Source: Saposhnikovia divaricata (taxonomy: Eukaryota; Streptophyta; Magnoliopsida; Apiales; Apiaceae). Taken from it: DNA of 64,000 nt. Position numbers and translations under genes: made by a program. This document shows, in pieces, positions 55,516-63,603 of the stretch; positions within the stretch are counted from its first letter, which is position 1; every line of letters begins with the position of its first letter. The notes beneath the pieces are model-generated. The model was not told the DNA's origin, ran no database searches, and saw nothing but the letters and a program-made list of their open reading frames with translations. Location of the stretch: contig CM071599.1 in the NCBI GenBank assembly GCA_036435485.1, positions 6,288,803 to 6,352,802 on the forward strand, in the 5' to 3' direction.

Positions 55516-56551
55516 GTGACAACACACCACAACCACAAACACCACTCTTTCGAACCTCTCTTTCCATCCCTCTTCAACCTCCTCTCGACCCAACCTCGAT
55601 CTCACTCTCTCCCATCGACCTCCCTCTATCTTGTCTCAACAACCGCCTCCTCCTTTTTACTCCGACAACACCCACGGCCACAACACTAGTCTCGACAATA
55701 CCCAATTCGAACAATACAAAACAACAACAATTCTCTCCTCTCATCTCTCACTCTCCTCTTCGTCCCTCACACCGATCCCTCCTAAACACATGCCACCACC
55801 ACCATCGTCGGTGGTGGTTACTCCGACCATTGCCCTGTCCCTCACCAACACCCCCAAACCGACACCCATTCATAGCAACACCAATACCACTCTATTCTAT
55901 CAATTCGACAAAACACAACAACCAATCTGCACAAACCGAACAACCGAAAATGAAAAGAACAACAAAAACAAAATAATAAAATTATAAACTACCTGGGTTT
56001 GATTTTGTTTTGTGTGTAGGTATATGGGTTCGAGATTTTGGTGAAGGAAAGGAGACAGGAGCTGTGCTATTTTTTTGGTTTATGGATGTATGGCTCGAGT
56101 GGTATTTTACTAGAAGAGGAGTAGTATTAGTTTTGGTCAAAAAAAACAACTACCTGTGTGACTGTGTCTATGTTTTGGTTTTGGTAGAGAAAAGGATGGG
56201 GAGAAAAATATCCGTGGTTTTTGTATGACTCGAGTTTGTAAGGATATGAACGAGACTGTTATGATTTTTAGCCAAGCTGAACCTGTACTATTTATAGACT
56301 ACAATTGTAACCCACAATAATTCTGAATAATGATGATAGTTTTAATGTGGTGTTTTATTAATTAAAAAGAAATAAATAATGGGGAACAATTGTAAATGGC
56401 ATAATAATTACAAGGTTAGTGCTATTTTCAGAAAAATAAAAAAAATGATGACTCCTTAATCAGCTTATTTTCTCCGGGCTGGCTAATTAAAACGGTACTC
56501 TAAAATTCGGCTCAAAATAAAAATATATTTCGGAAATTTACGGTTATTACA
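55516..56551. other. LTR segment of contrasting composition: C-rich, then T/G-rich, then AT-rich terminus
   Basis: About 55516-55940 is rich in CCA, ACA and CTC words. After AAACTACCTGGGTTTG (near 55986) the plus strand becomes T/G-rich to about 56230, then AT-rich to the LTR end. The sharp change and the upstream TCP sites and pyrimidine tract look like a plant promoter with 5' leader, perhaps captured by the LTR. Short plus-strand frames (about 72-204 codons) overlap in several registers and show no domain, so I do not call a gene. Confidence 0.5.
55795..55818. repeat. Hairpin-forming inverted repeat in the LTR
   Basis: ACCACCACC (55795-55803) and GGTGGTGGT (55810-55818) form a perfect 9-bp stem around a 6-base loop. 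It sits in the C-rich part of the LTR, among several short open frames of low complexity that I do not regard as genes. Confidence 0.7.
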
Positions 56552-56552
56552 G

Positions 56553-56564
56553 TCTTCCCCCCTT
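56553..56564 (-). other. Polypurine tract
   Basis: Minus strand AAGGGGGGAAGA, one base from the LTR start TGTAATAACC, and about 27 bp downstream of the gag-pol stop codon. This is the expected plus-strand priming site and sets the inner edge of the 3' LTR. Confidence 0.9.
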
Positions 56565-56590
56565 ATAGGATTCCGTCCTCGGAATCAAAA

Positions 56591-59500
56591 CTATGCACTA
56601 AACAATTCCGGATATTTATTCAGCATTTCACTTTCTAATTCCCACGTGGCTTCCTCAACTTGGTGGTTTCTCCAAAGTACTTTCACTAAATTCACTTTCT
56701 TAGTTCTTAACTCTTGCACTTTGTAATCTAAGATCTCCACTGGCTTTTCTTCGTATGTCAAATCGGGGCGAATTTCCACTGGTTCGTAGGTTATAACGTG
56801 CCTGAAATCAGAATGGTACTCTCTTAACGCAGAAACATGAAACACATCGTGGATATGCTGAAGGTCAGGAGGTAAGGCCAACTGGTAAGCTAGTGGCCCT
56901 ATCTTCTTAAGAATCTCGAAGGGTCCTATATATCTGGGACTTAGCTTGCCTTTCTTTCCGAATCTCATTACTCCTTTCCAAGGTGAAACTTTTAACATCA
57001 CTTTATCTCCTACTTCAAACGCTTTGTCTTTCCTCTTTTGATTTGCATACTTCCTCTGTCGATCTTGAGCTGCAACTAACCTTTTTCGAATAACCTCGGT
57101 TGCTTGCTTAGTTTGTTGAAGTAATTCCGGTCCTAGTATCTTTCTTTCTCCTACTTCATCCCAATATAAAGGTGATCTACACTTCCTTCCGTACAAAGCT
57201 TCATAAGGTGCCATACATATGCTCGAATGGTAACTATTGTTGTAAGCAAACTCGACTAGGGGCAAATGCTCATCCCAACTTCCTTTAAAATCAAGTGCAC
57301 AGGCTCTTAACATATCTTCAACTGTTTGAATCGTCCTTTCACTTTGTCCGTCGGTCTGTGGATGATAAGCAGTGCTCAGATTTAACTTCGTGCCAAGACA
57401 TTCTTGAAAACTTTTCCAAAACCGAGAAGTAAAACGGGCATCTCTATCAGATACAATTGAAACAGGTACTCCGTGACGAACTACAATCTCCTTTAGGTAC
57501 ATGTTCACCAATCTCTCAACGGAATACTTATCACCAATTGGTAGGAAATGCGCAGATTTAGTGAGTCGATCGACAATAACCCAAATAGCATCGTGACTGG
57601 CTCTAGTTCGGGGCAATCCTACGACAAAATCCATGGTAATATGCTCCCATTTCCACTCGGGTATCTCTAAAGGTTGTAGAAGTCCACTTGGTCGTTGATG
57701 TTCTGCCTTCACCTTCTGACATGTCAGACACTTACTTACCCATTCTGCAATCTCCCTCTTCATGTTGGGCCACCAGTAATTCAACTTGATGTCTTGATAC
57801 ATCTTTGTGCTCCCTGGGTGAATGGAATATCTCGAGTTATGCGCTTCGCTCATAATTTCCTCCTTCAACTCTGTAACGTTAGGAATCCATATTCTCGATG
57901 CAAATCGCTTAATTCCCTTTTCATCTTTTGAACTTAGAAATTCTTCTCCGGTCAACTCCGATCTTCTTTCTTCCATCACTTGCTCTTGACAACGTCGAAT
58001 CTTCTCGAGTAACTCTGGTTGAAACTGAATGCTGTAAACTCCTTCATTGTTTTGGACTGGGACCTTGACTTCCAATTCCATTTTCTCAAATTCTCTGACC
58101 AATTCTTCTGAGGTTGTCAACAGGTTTAGTCTTTCCTTTCTACTTAATGCATCAGCTACAACATTAGCCTTCCCTGGGTGATAGTTTATCGAGCAATCAT
58201 AGTCTTTGATCAACTCCAACCATCTTCTTTGTCTCATGTTTAAATCCTTCTGCGTGAATATATACTTTAAGCTCTTGTGATCCGTGTAAATCTCGTATTT
58301 CTCTCCGTAAAGGTAATGTCTCCAAATCTTGAGTGCGAAAACAATAGCAGCAAGTTCCAAATCGTGAGTAGGGTAACGGGACTCATACTCCTTCAGTTGC
58401 CGAGAGGCATAAGCTATTACTTTTCCGTGTTGCATCAAAACACATCCTAAACCCTTGTGAGAAGCGTCGCTGAAAATTACGAAATCGCCTTTCTCATCGG
58501 GTAAGGTCAACACCGGGGCAGTAGTCAATCTCTTCTTCAATTCTTGAAAGCTATCTTCGCATTTGGGTGTCCATTCGAACTTTTCACTCTTTCTGGTAAG
58601 TCGAGTCAGTGGTGTAGCTATCTTTGAGAAATCCTTCACGAACCTTCGATAGTATCCAGCCAATCCAAGGAAACTTCTAACTTCGGTTGGAGTCTTGGGT
58701 CTCTCCCAATTTGCTACGGCTTCTATCTTTGCGGGGTCTACAGAAATCCCTTCGCCGCTTACAATGTGTCCCAAAAATTGAACTTCTTTTAGCCAGAACT
58801 CACACTTTGAGAATTTCGCATATAACTTTTCCTTCCGCAGCGTTTCCAGAACTAAACGGAGGTGTTCAGCATGTTCCTCAGGAGACTTCGAGTATATCAG
58901 GATGTCATCAATAAATACAATCACGAACTTATCCAAGTACCTCTTGAACACACGATTCATCAAGTCCATAAAAGCAGCTGGCGCATTCGTCAATCCAAAA
59001 GACATGACTAAGAATTCGTAATGTCCATATCGGGTCCTAAAGGCAGTCTTAGGAATATCTTCAGGCTTGATCTTTAGTTGATGATAGCCGGATCTCAAAT
59101 CAATCTTTGAAAAACATCTAGCTCCCTTAAGTTGGTCAAACAGATCGTCGATTCGAGGTAAAGGGTACTTATTCTTGATGGTCATCTTGTTCAACTCACG
59201 ATAATCAATACATAATCGCATGGATCCGTCCTTCTTCTTCACGAACAGCACTGGAGCTCCCCACGGGGATACACTTGGTCTGATTACGCCTTTGTCAAGT
59301 AATTCTTGCAGTTGGGTAGCCAACTCCTTCATCTCAACGGGAGCCATACGGTATGGTGCTTTGGAAATTGGTGCAGTTCCCGGGGCAAGATCGATATTGA
59401 ATTCTATTTCTCTGTCGGGCGGCAATCCAGGTAACTCTTCAGGAAAAACATCTTCGAATTGATTTACTACAGGGATTTCATCAATGGCAGGGGCTTGCTT

Positions 59501-61216
59501 CTCGTTGTCAACCACATAAGCTAAGTAGGCTTGACACCCACTCCTTAGTAGTTTCTTCGCTTGAATCATGGTCAGAAAATTACTAGTAGGTTTCCTTCCG
59601 CGGAATTGTATTCTTTTGCCGTTGGGTCCCTTTACACTAACCCACTTACGCCGACAATTGATTTGAGCATCATAACGTGTCAACCAATCCATTCCCAGAA
59701 TTATATCAAACTCCCCTAAATTAAAAGAAAGAAGGTCTGCTTCGAAATGTTGTCCTTGGATTTCGATTCCACAATCTGGACATATCTGATCTACAGGGAC
59801 TTTTTCCTGATTTGCTACTTCTATAATCAATGTCTCCCCTAATGGTACGGACTGAATATCCAATTTATTCCTAAAATTCTCCGATATGAAAGATTTTGTT
59901 GCTCCCGAATCAAACAAAACACATGCATCTACAGAATTGACTAAAAGCGTACCTGCAATCACATCACTATCAGCAATAGCATCCTTCACCGTCATGTTGA
60001 AAGTACGAGCAGTTGGCTTGTTGCTGGGAGGTGCCATGAGTCTAGGTGCATTTGTCTCCTTTGGTGGTGACTTGCAATCTCGTGCAATATGTCCTTTCTT
60101 TCCGCAATTGAAACAAGTAACGGCCTTATCCTTGCAGTGAGAAGAATAGTGCCCTTTTTGTCCACAGTTGTAACAAACAATGTTGGCCAGATTACATGGT
60201 CCTGGGTGCTTCCTTCCACACGTTTTGCATTCGGGTAGCGGTGGCCTCCCTTGAATTAGATTGGCTGCCTGAGTGGGTCTGGACCTTTGATTGTTTCCCC
60301 TAGCGTCTTGATTCTCAGTTCTCTTTGTATCATTGCTTCTGTCTTCCCGCTTCACAAAAGGTCTCTTTCCATTCCGATCGTCCGGCTTCCTCTCAAAATT
60401 ATTTCCACGATTCTGAAACTTCCTTTTCTTCATATCCTTGTCCTTTGAGTACAACTCAGATCCACTTTCCACAATAGATGCTTTTTGAACCACAGTAGCG
60501 TAGTTGGTGATTTCTAGGACCGCAACTCGATTCTGGATCCACGGCTTCAGCCCTAGTTGAAAACGTTTAGCTCTCTTTTCGTCTGTATCCACATGGTAAG
60601 GCACAAACCTAGAGAGTTCAGAAAACTTGGCTTCATATTCAGCTACAGTCATGTTGCCTTGCTTGAGTTCCAGAAACTTGACCTCCATTTGGCTCTCCAA
60701 GTATTTAGGAAAATATTTCTCCAAAAATAGCTGCGTGAACCTGGTCCAGGGTATGACTACGTTCCCTTCCATTGCTCTCTTTGATTCCCACCAATAATTC
60801 GCTTCACCTTTTAACATGTAGGCTGCAAAGATGGTTTTCTTCTCTTCTTCTACCCCTACGATCTCAAAGGTCTTCTCTATTTCACGTAACCAGATTCTAG
60901 CTTCCACTGGGTTAGTGGTACCTTTAAACTCAGGTGGACTCAAGGATTTGAATGATTTGAAACTCACAGTAGTTTGGGTCAGTTGAGCTGGAGGTGGATT
61001 CCCTCCTACATTTTGGTATAGCTGAGGCTGAGGGTTCTGGGTATGCTGAATAAGAAAGTTCATAAGTAGACTCATCGGGTTATTTTCTTGGTTGGGACCT
61101 CGAGCGAGTTGTGGTTCCGGGTTTGGAACTTGGTTCTGAGGTGGAACCTCATTCCCTGGATTCACCTCGGGTTGAGGACGAGGATTCTTTGCGGGTCTTC
61201 CTCTTTTTGGTGCCAT
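56591..61216 (-). CDS. gag-pol: Gag-Pol polyprotein (capsid, protease, RT, RNase H, integrase, chromodomain)
   Basis: Single uninterrupted frame of 1541 codons, ATG at 61216 and TAG at 56591. Gag capsid domain lies at about residues 90-250, followed by a basic linker. Three Cys/His knuckles follow: a short C330-X2-C-X3-H-X3-C341, then CX2CX4HX4C at 348-361 and 368-381. Aspartic protease has DSGAT at 436-440. Reverse transcriptase spans about 610-830, with D706 and the active-site FIDD at 768-771. RNase H follows, with D917, E954, D979 and D1022. Integrase has the HHCC finger (H1126, H1133, C1163, C1166) and the triad D1196, D1257, E1293 with exactly 35 residues between the last two. A GPF module is at 1431-1433 and a chromodomain at 1491-1539. 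All catalytic residues are present and there is no gag/pol frameshift, as is usual in chromoviruses. The product would drive particle assembly, reverse transcription and integration of the element. It looks functional; activity is not shown. Confidence 0.96.
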   Translation of the reverse strand: MAPKRGRPAKNPRPQPEVNPGNEVPPQNQVPNPEPQLARGPNQENNPMSLLMNFLIQHTQNPQPQLYQNVGGNPPPAQLTQTTVSFKSFKSLSPPEFKGTTNPVEARIWLREIEKTFEIVGVEEEKKTIFAAYMLKGEANYWWESKRAMEGNVVIPWTRFTQLFLEKYFPKYLESQMEVKFLELKQGNMTVAEYEAKFSELSRFVPYHVDTDEKRAKRFQLGLKPWIQNRVAVLEITNYATVVQKASIVESGSELYSKDKDMKKRKFQNRGNNFERKPDDRNGKRPFVKREDRSNDTKRTENQDARGNNQRSRPTQAANLIQGRPPLPECKTCGRKHPGPCNLANIVCYNCGQKGHYSSHCKDKAVTCFNCGKKGHIARDCKSPPKETNAPRLMAPPSNKPTARTFNMTVKDAIADSDVIAGTLLVNSVDACVLFDSGATKSFISENFRNKLDIQSVPLGETLIIEVANQEKVPVDQICPDCGIEIQGQHFEADLLSFNLGEFDIILGMDWLTRYDAQINCRRKWVSVKGPNGKRIQFRGRKPTSNFLTMIQAKKLLRSGCQAYLAYVVDNEKQAPAIDEIPVVNQFEDVFPEELPGLPPDREIEFNIDLAPGTAPISKAPYRMAPVEMKELATQLQELLDKGVIRPSVSPWGAPVLFVKKKDGSMRLCIDYRELNKMTIKNKYPLPRIDDLFDQLKGARCFSKIDLRSGYHQLKIKPEDIPKTAFRTRYGHYEFLVMSFGLTNAPAAFMDLMNRVFKRYLDKFVIVFIDDILIYSKSPEEHAEHLRLVLETLRKEKLYAKFSKCEFWLKEVQFLGHIVSGEGISVDPAKIEAVANWERPKTPTEVRSFLGLAGYYRRFVKDFSKIATPLTRLTRKSEKFEWTPKCEDSFQELKKRLTTAPVLTLPDEKGDFVIFSDASHKGLGCVLMQHGKVIAYASRQLKEYESRYPTHDLELAAIVFALKIWRHYLYGEKYEIYTDHKSLKYIFTQKDLNMRQRRWLELIKDYDCSINYHPGKANVVADALSRKERLNLLTTSEELVREFEKMELEVKVPVQNNEGVYSIQFQPELLEKIRRCQEQVMEERRSELTGEEFLSSKDEKGIKRFASRIWIPNVTELKEEIMSEAHNSRYSIHPGSTKMYQDIKLNYWWPNMKREIAEWVSKCLTCQKVKAEHQRPSGLLQPLEIPEWKWEHITMDFVVGLPRTRASHDAIWVIVDRLTKSAHFLPIGDKYSVERLVNMYLKEIVVRHGVPVSIVSDRDARFTSRFWKSFQECLGTKLNLSTAYHPQTDGQSERTIQTVEDMLRACALDFKGSWDEHLPLVEFAYNNSYHSSICMAPYEALYGRKCRSPLYWDEVGERKILGPELLQQTKQATEVIRKRLVAAQDRQRKYANQKRKDKAFEVGDKVMLKVSPWKGVMRFGKKGKLSPRYIGPFEILKKIGPLAYQLALPPDLQHIHDVFHVSALREYHSDFRHVITYEPVEIRPDLTYEEKPVEILDYKVQELRTKKVNLVKVLWRNHQVEEATWELESEMLNKYPELFSA

Positions 61217-61844
61217 CTTTTTCTATAAAGATGAAAACAATATGGTATTATATCTCAGGTTTGCAATTATACGACACCATTGCTGGCAAAGTAATGATAG
61301 GCATTCATAAATAAATACTCGGTCAAATTTATGGTTCCTCACAATACTCAAAATCACAACTCTTTCTTGTCTCTTATAAGCAGTTACTCTTATTTCTCGA
61401 TATAAAAAGATTTTAGATACTCGTGAAGATTTATCTCAATTTAAATGGCGGTTCTCAAAAATTCAATCATCATAAATCTCTGGTTCTCGAAAATTCTTTT
61501 TAAGTTGTAGTATCGGAAAAGAAATTGTTAACTAATTCAGGGGTAACATGGAAATTATTCTAACATGCTATTCTAATATAACACAGATCTAAACAAAATG
61601 AGATAACGATACTATAGCAGATCACAATATAATACTGATAAGATTCCATACTGGTGAAATCCAGGTCATGGTACTGAATACAAACTGGTCGCTGATAATA
61701 AGTACATCGTAAAAGTAACTAGCCAACATACTAGTCTAGTAGAGATAACAAAGGTTTCTACCCAACAGGCTGGGTATCAGGTCTAAAATACAAGGATCAA
61801 CATAATATATGCACCCTACTACAGAAGGGTCTATCTTGACGTCA
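61217..61844 (-). other. Non-coding spacer between the extra ORF and gag
   Basis: This AT-rich stretch of 628 bp holds no open frame of note in element sense. It includes many CTCGA/CTCA-type plus-strand words like those in the LTR. Translation of gag-pol from a full-length transcript would have to pass the upstream ORF, so an internal start, reinitiation or splicing is implied. I cannot point to convincing splice sites by eye. Confidence 0.6.
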
Positions 61845-62804
61845 TCACTGAAGAAACATCTCACCCACTCTCCTATGGAACTCTCTGATAATGTCTGAAA
61901 CCAGGGTGGCAACTCTGGCCTGATCAATCTGTCCTGTGCTGGATGATGGTAATGCGGCTAAGTCAGTCTGAAGCCCGGTCAAAACAGTCAGGGCAATCTG
62001 GTGCATAATCTCCATGGGTACGTCTCTCACCAACAGACTCCCTCCATGATGCACGGCAAGAGGTTCTGAAACTGACAATAGTCGAAGAATACTATCCCTA
62101 GTAGTAAAAATCTCCTCATAACGTGCCCACAACCAACGGTAATGCTGGAACAGTGTATGGTGGACATGCCAAGGGACCATCCCTCCGGCCACATCAGGAT
62201 GCTCAGAAGGAACAGGTGGCATAGCAACAGTAGTAGCAACCACATTGGGCTGAGCAGGAGCAGGTGCAGGTATGGTAGGTGCAAATGGAGTAGTATCACA
62301 AGCAGGCATGGCACTGACAGGTGGAAACATGTAGTCAGGCACGGTAGGGACTGTCGGCGTCGAAGCATATACGGGAACAGGTAAAGTAAACAACTCAGCA
62401 AGAGCTGCTACTCCTGTAGGTACATCAACTCCGGATACTGGAGCTGACAAGGTAGGTACAACCTCAATACGGACGGGTGAAAGCTGGCTCTCATCAACTG
62501 GATCAGTAATCTCGGGCACTGGGGTCTCAACTCTGAACGTCTCAGGGGTAGGAGCCTCTAAATCAATCACTGGTGGAGGAGAATCGACTATCTCAATGAT
62601 CTGGTCAGGAGAATCTACTAAATCTATCACATGTGGAGGAGAAGGTGTAAGGATCTGAACTGTAGAATCCTCCGTGTCACTAACCATCAGCATAAACTCT
62701 TCAGACGGGTCACTGTCTGAACCTGAGCTAAGTGGTCCATGCGGGTAAGGTGTAGGAGATCTATCTCGGGTAGAACGAAAATCAGCTGGTCTGGAAGTAG
62801 ACAT
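61845..62804 (-). CDS. Extra ORF between primer binding site and gag, 319 aa, unknown function
   Basis: Intact frame of 319 codons in the same orientation as gag-pol, starting 216 bp after the primer binding site and ending 628 bp before gag. I do not recognise the family. Residues 1-55 are Ser/Asp/Pro-rich and acidic (SSGSDSDPSEE, VSDTEDS). Residues 59-85 hold three motifs at exact 10-residue spacing, VIDLVDSP, IIEIVDSP and VIDLEAP, which resemble SUMO-interaction motifs: a short hydrophobic core with acidic residues and phosphorylatable Ser. Residues 86-205 are Pro/Thr/Val/Ala-rich and probably disordered. The last 105 or so residues contain aromatic and amphipathic stretches (WHVHHTLFQHYRWLWARYEE) likely to be helical. 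No signal peptide, zinc finger or enzyme motif is seen. It could be an accessory protein, comparable only in position to the extra ORF of Ogre elements. The alternative is a chance long frame in leader RNA, less likely given its length and composition. Confidence 0.7.
   Translation of the reverse strand: MSTSRPADFRSTRDRSPTPYPHGPLSSGSDSDPSEEFMLMVSDTEDSTVQILTPSPPHVIDLVDSPDQIIEIVDSPPPVIDLEAPTPETFRVETPVPEITDPVDESQLSPVRIEVVPTLSAPVSGVDVPTGVAALAELFTLPVPVYASTPTVPTVPDYMFPPVSAMPACDTTPFAPTIPAPAPAQPNVVATTVAMPPVPSEHPDVAGGMVPWHVHHTLFQHYRWLWARYEEIFTTRDSILRLLSVSEPLAVHHGGSLLVRDVPMEIMHQIALTVLTGLQTDLAALPSSSTGQIDQARVATLVSDIIREFHRRVGEMFLQ
62560..62649 (-). repeat. Three tandem imperfect 30-bp repeats inside the extra ORF
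   Basis: Units at 62560-62589, 62590-62619 and 62620-62649 share the pattern (plus strand) A-A/T-ATC-A/T-ATCAC or ATGAT, then GG-A/T-GGAGA or similar. They encode the three 10-residue VIDL/IIEI motifs. The copies have diverged at the DNA level while keeping the hydrophobic-acidic pattern of the protein. Confidence 0.85.
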
Positions 62805-63019
62805 CTACAAAAGTACGAAAATCTCGGTCAGGTTTCAATCAACTAGCTATGCCTATAAATATATATAAAGGCGTAAGGCGCTTAGTGCCAAAATCTCAAC
62901 TTCGTATCATATCTCTAAATTCTCACGTCGCGTTATAGTTCTAGGTTCGTATTATATCTCTAAATGCTCGCATCGGGTTATACTCCAAGGCTCGTACGAT
63001 TCCTAAAAATATAACTAAA
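62805..63019 (-). other. 5' leader between primer binding site and extra ORF
   Basis: Untranslated leader of 215 bp. It contains a loose repeat of the type TCTCTAAATTCTCAC/TCTCTAAATGCTCGC (plus strand) near 62910-62975, where CTCAAC.TTCGTATCATATCTCTAAA and a GTTCGTATTATATCTCTAAA version occur about 43 bp apart. A packaging or dimerisation role would be expected of this region in general but nothing in the sequence proves it. Confidence 0.55.
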
Positions 63020-63031
63020 GCTCTGATACCA
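63020..63031 (-). other. Primer binding site for initiator tRNA-Met
   Basis: On the minus strand the sequence is TGGTATCAGAGC, complementary to the 3' end of plant initiator tRNA-Met (plus strand GCTCTGATACCA). It starts four bases after the 5' LTR terminus ...GTTACA. This is the usual minus-strand primer site of plant Ty3/gypsy elements and fixes both orientation and the LTR edge. Confidence 0.93.
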
Positions 63032-63422
63032 AAACTGTAACGCCCCCAAATCCACCCTGACAGGGGACCCGGGTCGTCACATTGTCTCAATATCCTGTAG
63101 CACAAGTTACGCAATAACAAAGCAAAATATATAATACAACGGAGCATAAAATGTCCCACTCCGCAGGTCCAAGATCGTCTTCACAGTATAATACAAAACA
63201 ACTTGATACATCTCGAATTAATATGTTACAAAGGTTCACATCAGTAGAAATATAAAGATTCTATCTGGGTCTTCTAATTATTGACGCCATAGCCTTGCGC
63301 TTTCCCCTTGCCTTTATAGCCCTGGCTGGACGTCTCGCCTTTTTCCGTCTTGACAGCTGAACAAAATGTTGTAAAGCAAGAATGAGCTACTATAGTGCTC
63401 AGCAAGTTCTCTTCTCGCTCGG

Positions 63423-63434
63423 TATATAAATATA
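63423..63434 (-). promoter_or_regulatory. Probable TATA box of the LTR promoter (5' LTR copy, the one expected to drive the element)
   Basis: Identical to the 3' LTR copy at offset 10048. Start of the genomic RNA would be expected near 63393, giving an R-U5 plus leader of roughly 590 nt before the extra ORF. No AATAAA hexamer is visible on the minus strand between this point and the LTR end, so the poly(A) site is not located. Confidence 0.45.
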
Positions 63435-63534
63435 ATAAGGTTTACCGAAATTAATACTCAAAATTTTAATATTGAAAATCACAATAAGATTTGACTCAAA
63501 TTCATCTGGAAAATATCATACTCGAAAGGCTCAA

Positions 63535-63603
63535 ACTCATCTCAAAACAGAATACTCAAAAGACTCATTACTCATCTCGAAACAGAATACTCGATAACTC
63601 ATT
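63535..63603. repeat. Short tandem duplication (about 35 bp, two copies) in the 5' LTR
   Basis: Same repeat as in the 3' LTR at offset 10048, unchanged. Both copies of the unit therefore predate the insertion. Confidence 0.7.

Larger units (their letters stand above)
52988..56551 (-). repeat. 3' LTR (complete, 3564 bp)
   Basis: On the plus strand it runs from TGTAACGCCCC to GGTTATTACA, so in element sense it begins TGTAATAACC and ends GGGGCGTTACA with the canonical TG/CA ends and a 5-bp TGTAA inverted terminus. The right edge is fixed by the adjoining polypurine tract and the left edge by the jump from satellite. The first 965 bp align without gaps to the other LTR at offset 10048, with four substitutions (53021, 53062, 53209, 53949). 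About 53950-55330 is AT-rich with no feature I recognise. About 55358-55990 is base-compositionally different, C-rich and simple-sequence rich. Confidence 0.93.

Noticed and set aside
55330..55987. Three overlapping plus-strand frames of 118-204 codons and a minus-strand frame of 89 codons in the LTR
   Set aside because: Composition is driven by CT, CCA and ACA simple sequence, several registers are open at once, and no domain is present. I keep only the promoter-like module as a finding.
56010..56228. Plus-strand frame of 72 codons
   Set aside because: It is T/G-rich low-complexity LTR sequence with no domain or homology that I recognise.
57695..60140. Plus-strand frames inside gag-pol (57695-57931, 58687-58914, 59220-59462, 59886-60140) and a minus-strand shifted frame at 59992-60219
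   Set aside because: They are shadows of the intact gag-pol frame, whose domains and catalytic residues are clear.
61736..62401. Shifted frames overlapping the extra ORF (61736-61927, 62027-62401 minus; 62142-62384 plus)
   Set aside because: They overlap the longer 319-codon frame, whose biased, structured composition makes it the better candidate.
63020..63031. tRNA gene remnant
   Set aside because: Only the 12 bases complementary to the tRNA 3' end are present, at the position required of a primer binding site.
62941..63159. Minus-strand frame of 72 codons across the primer binding site
   Set aside because: It spans the LTR-leader junction and the tRNA primer site, which are not coding in this element class.
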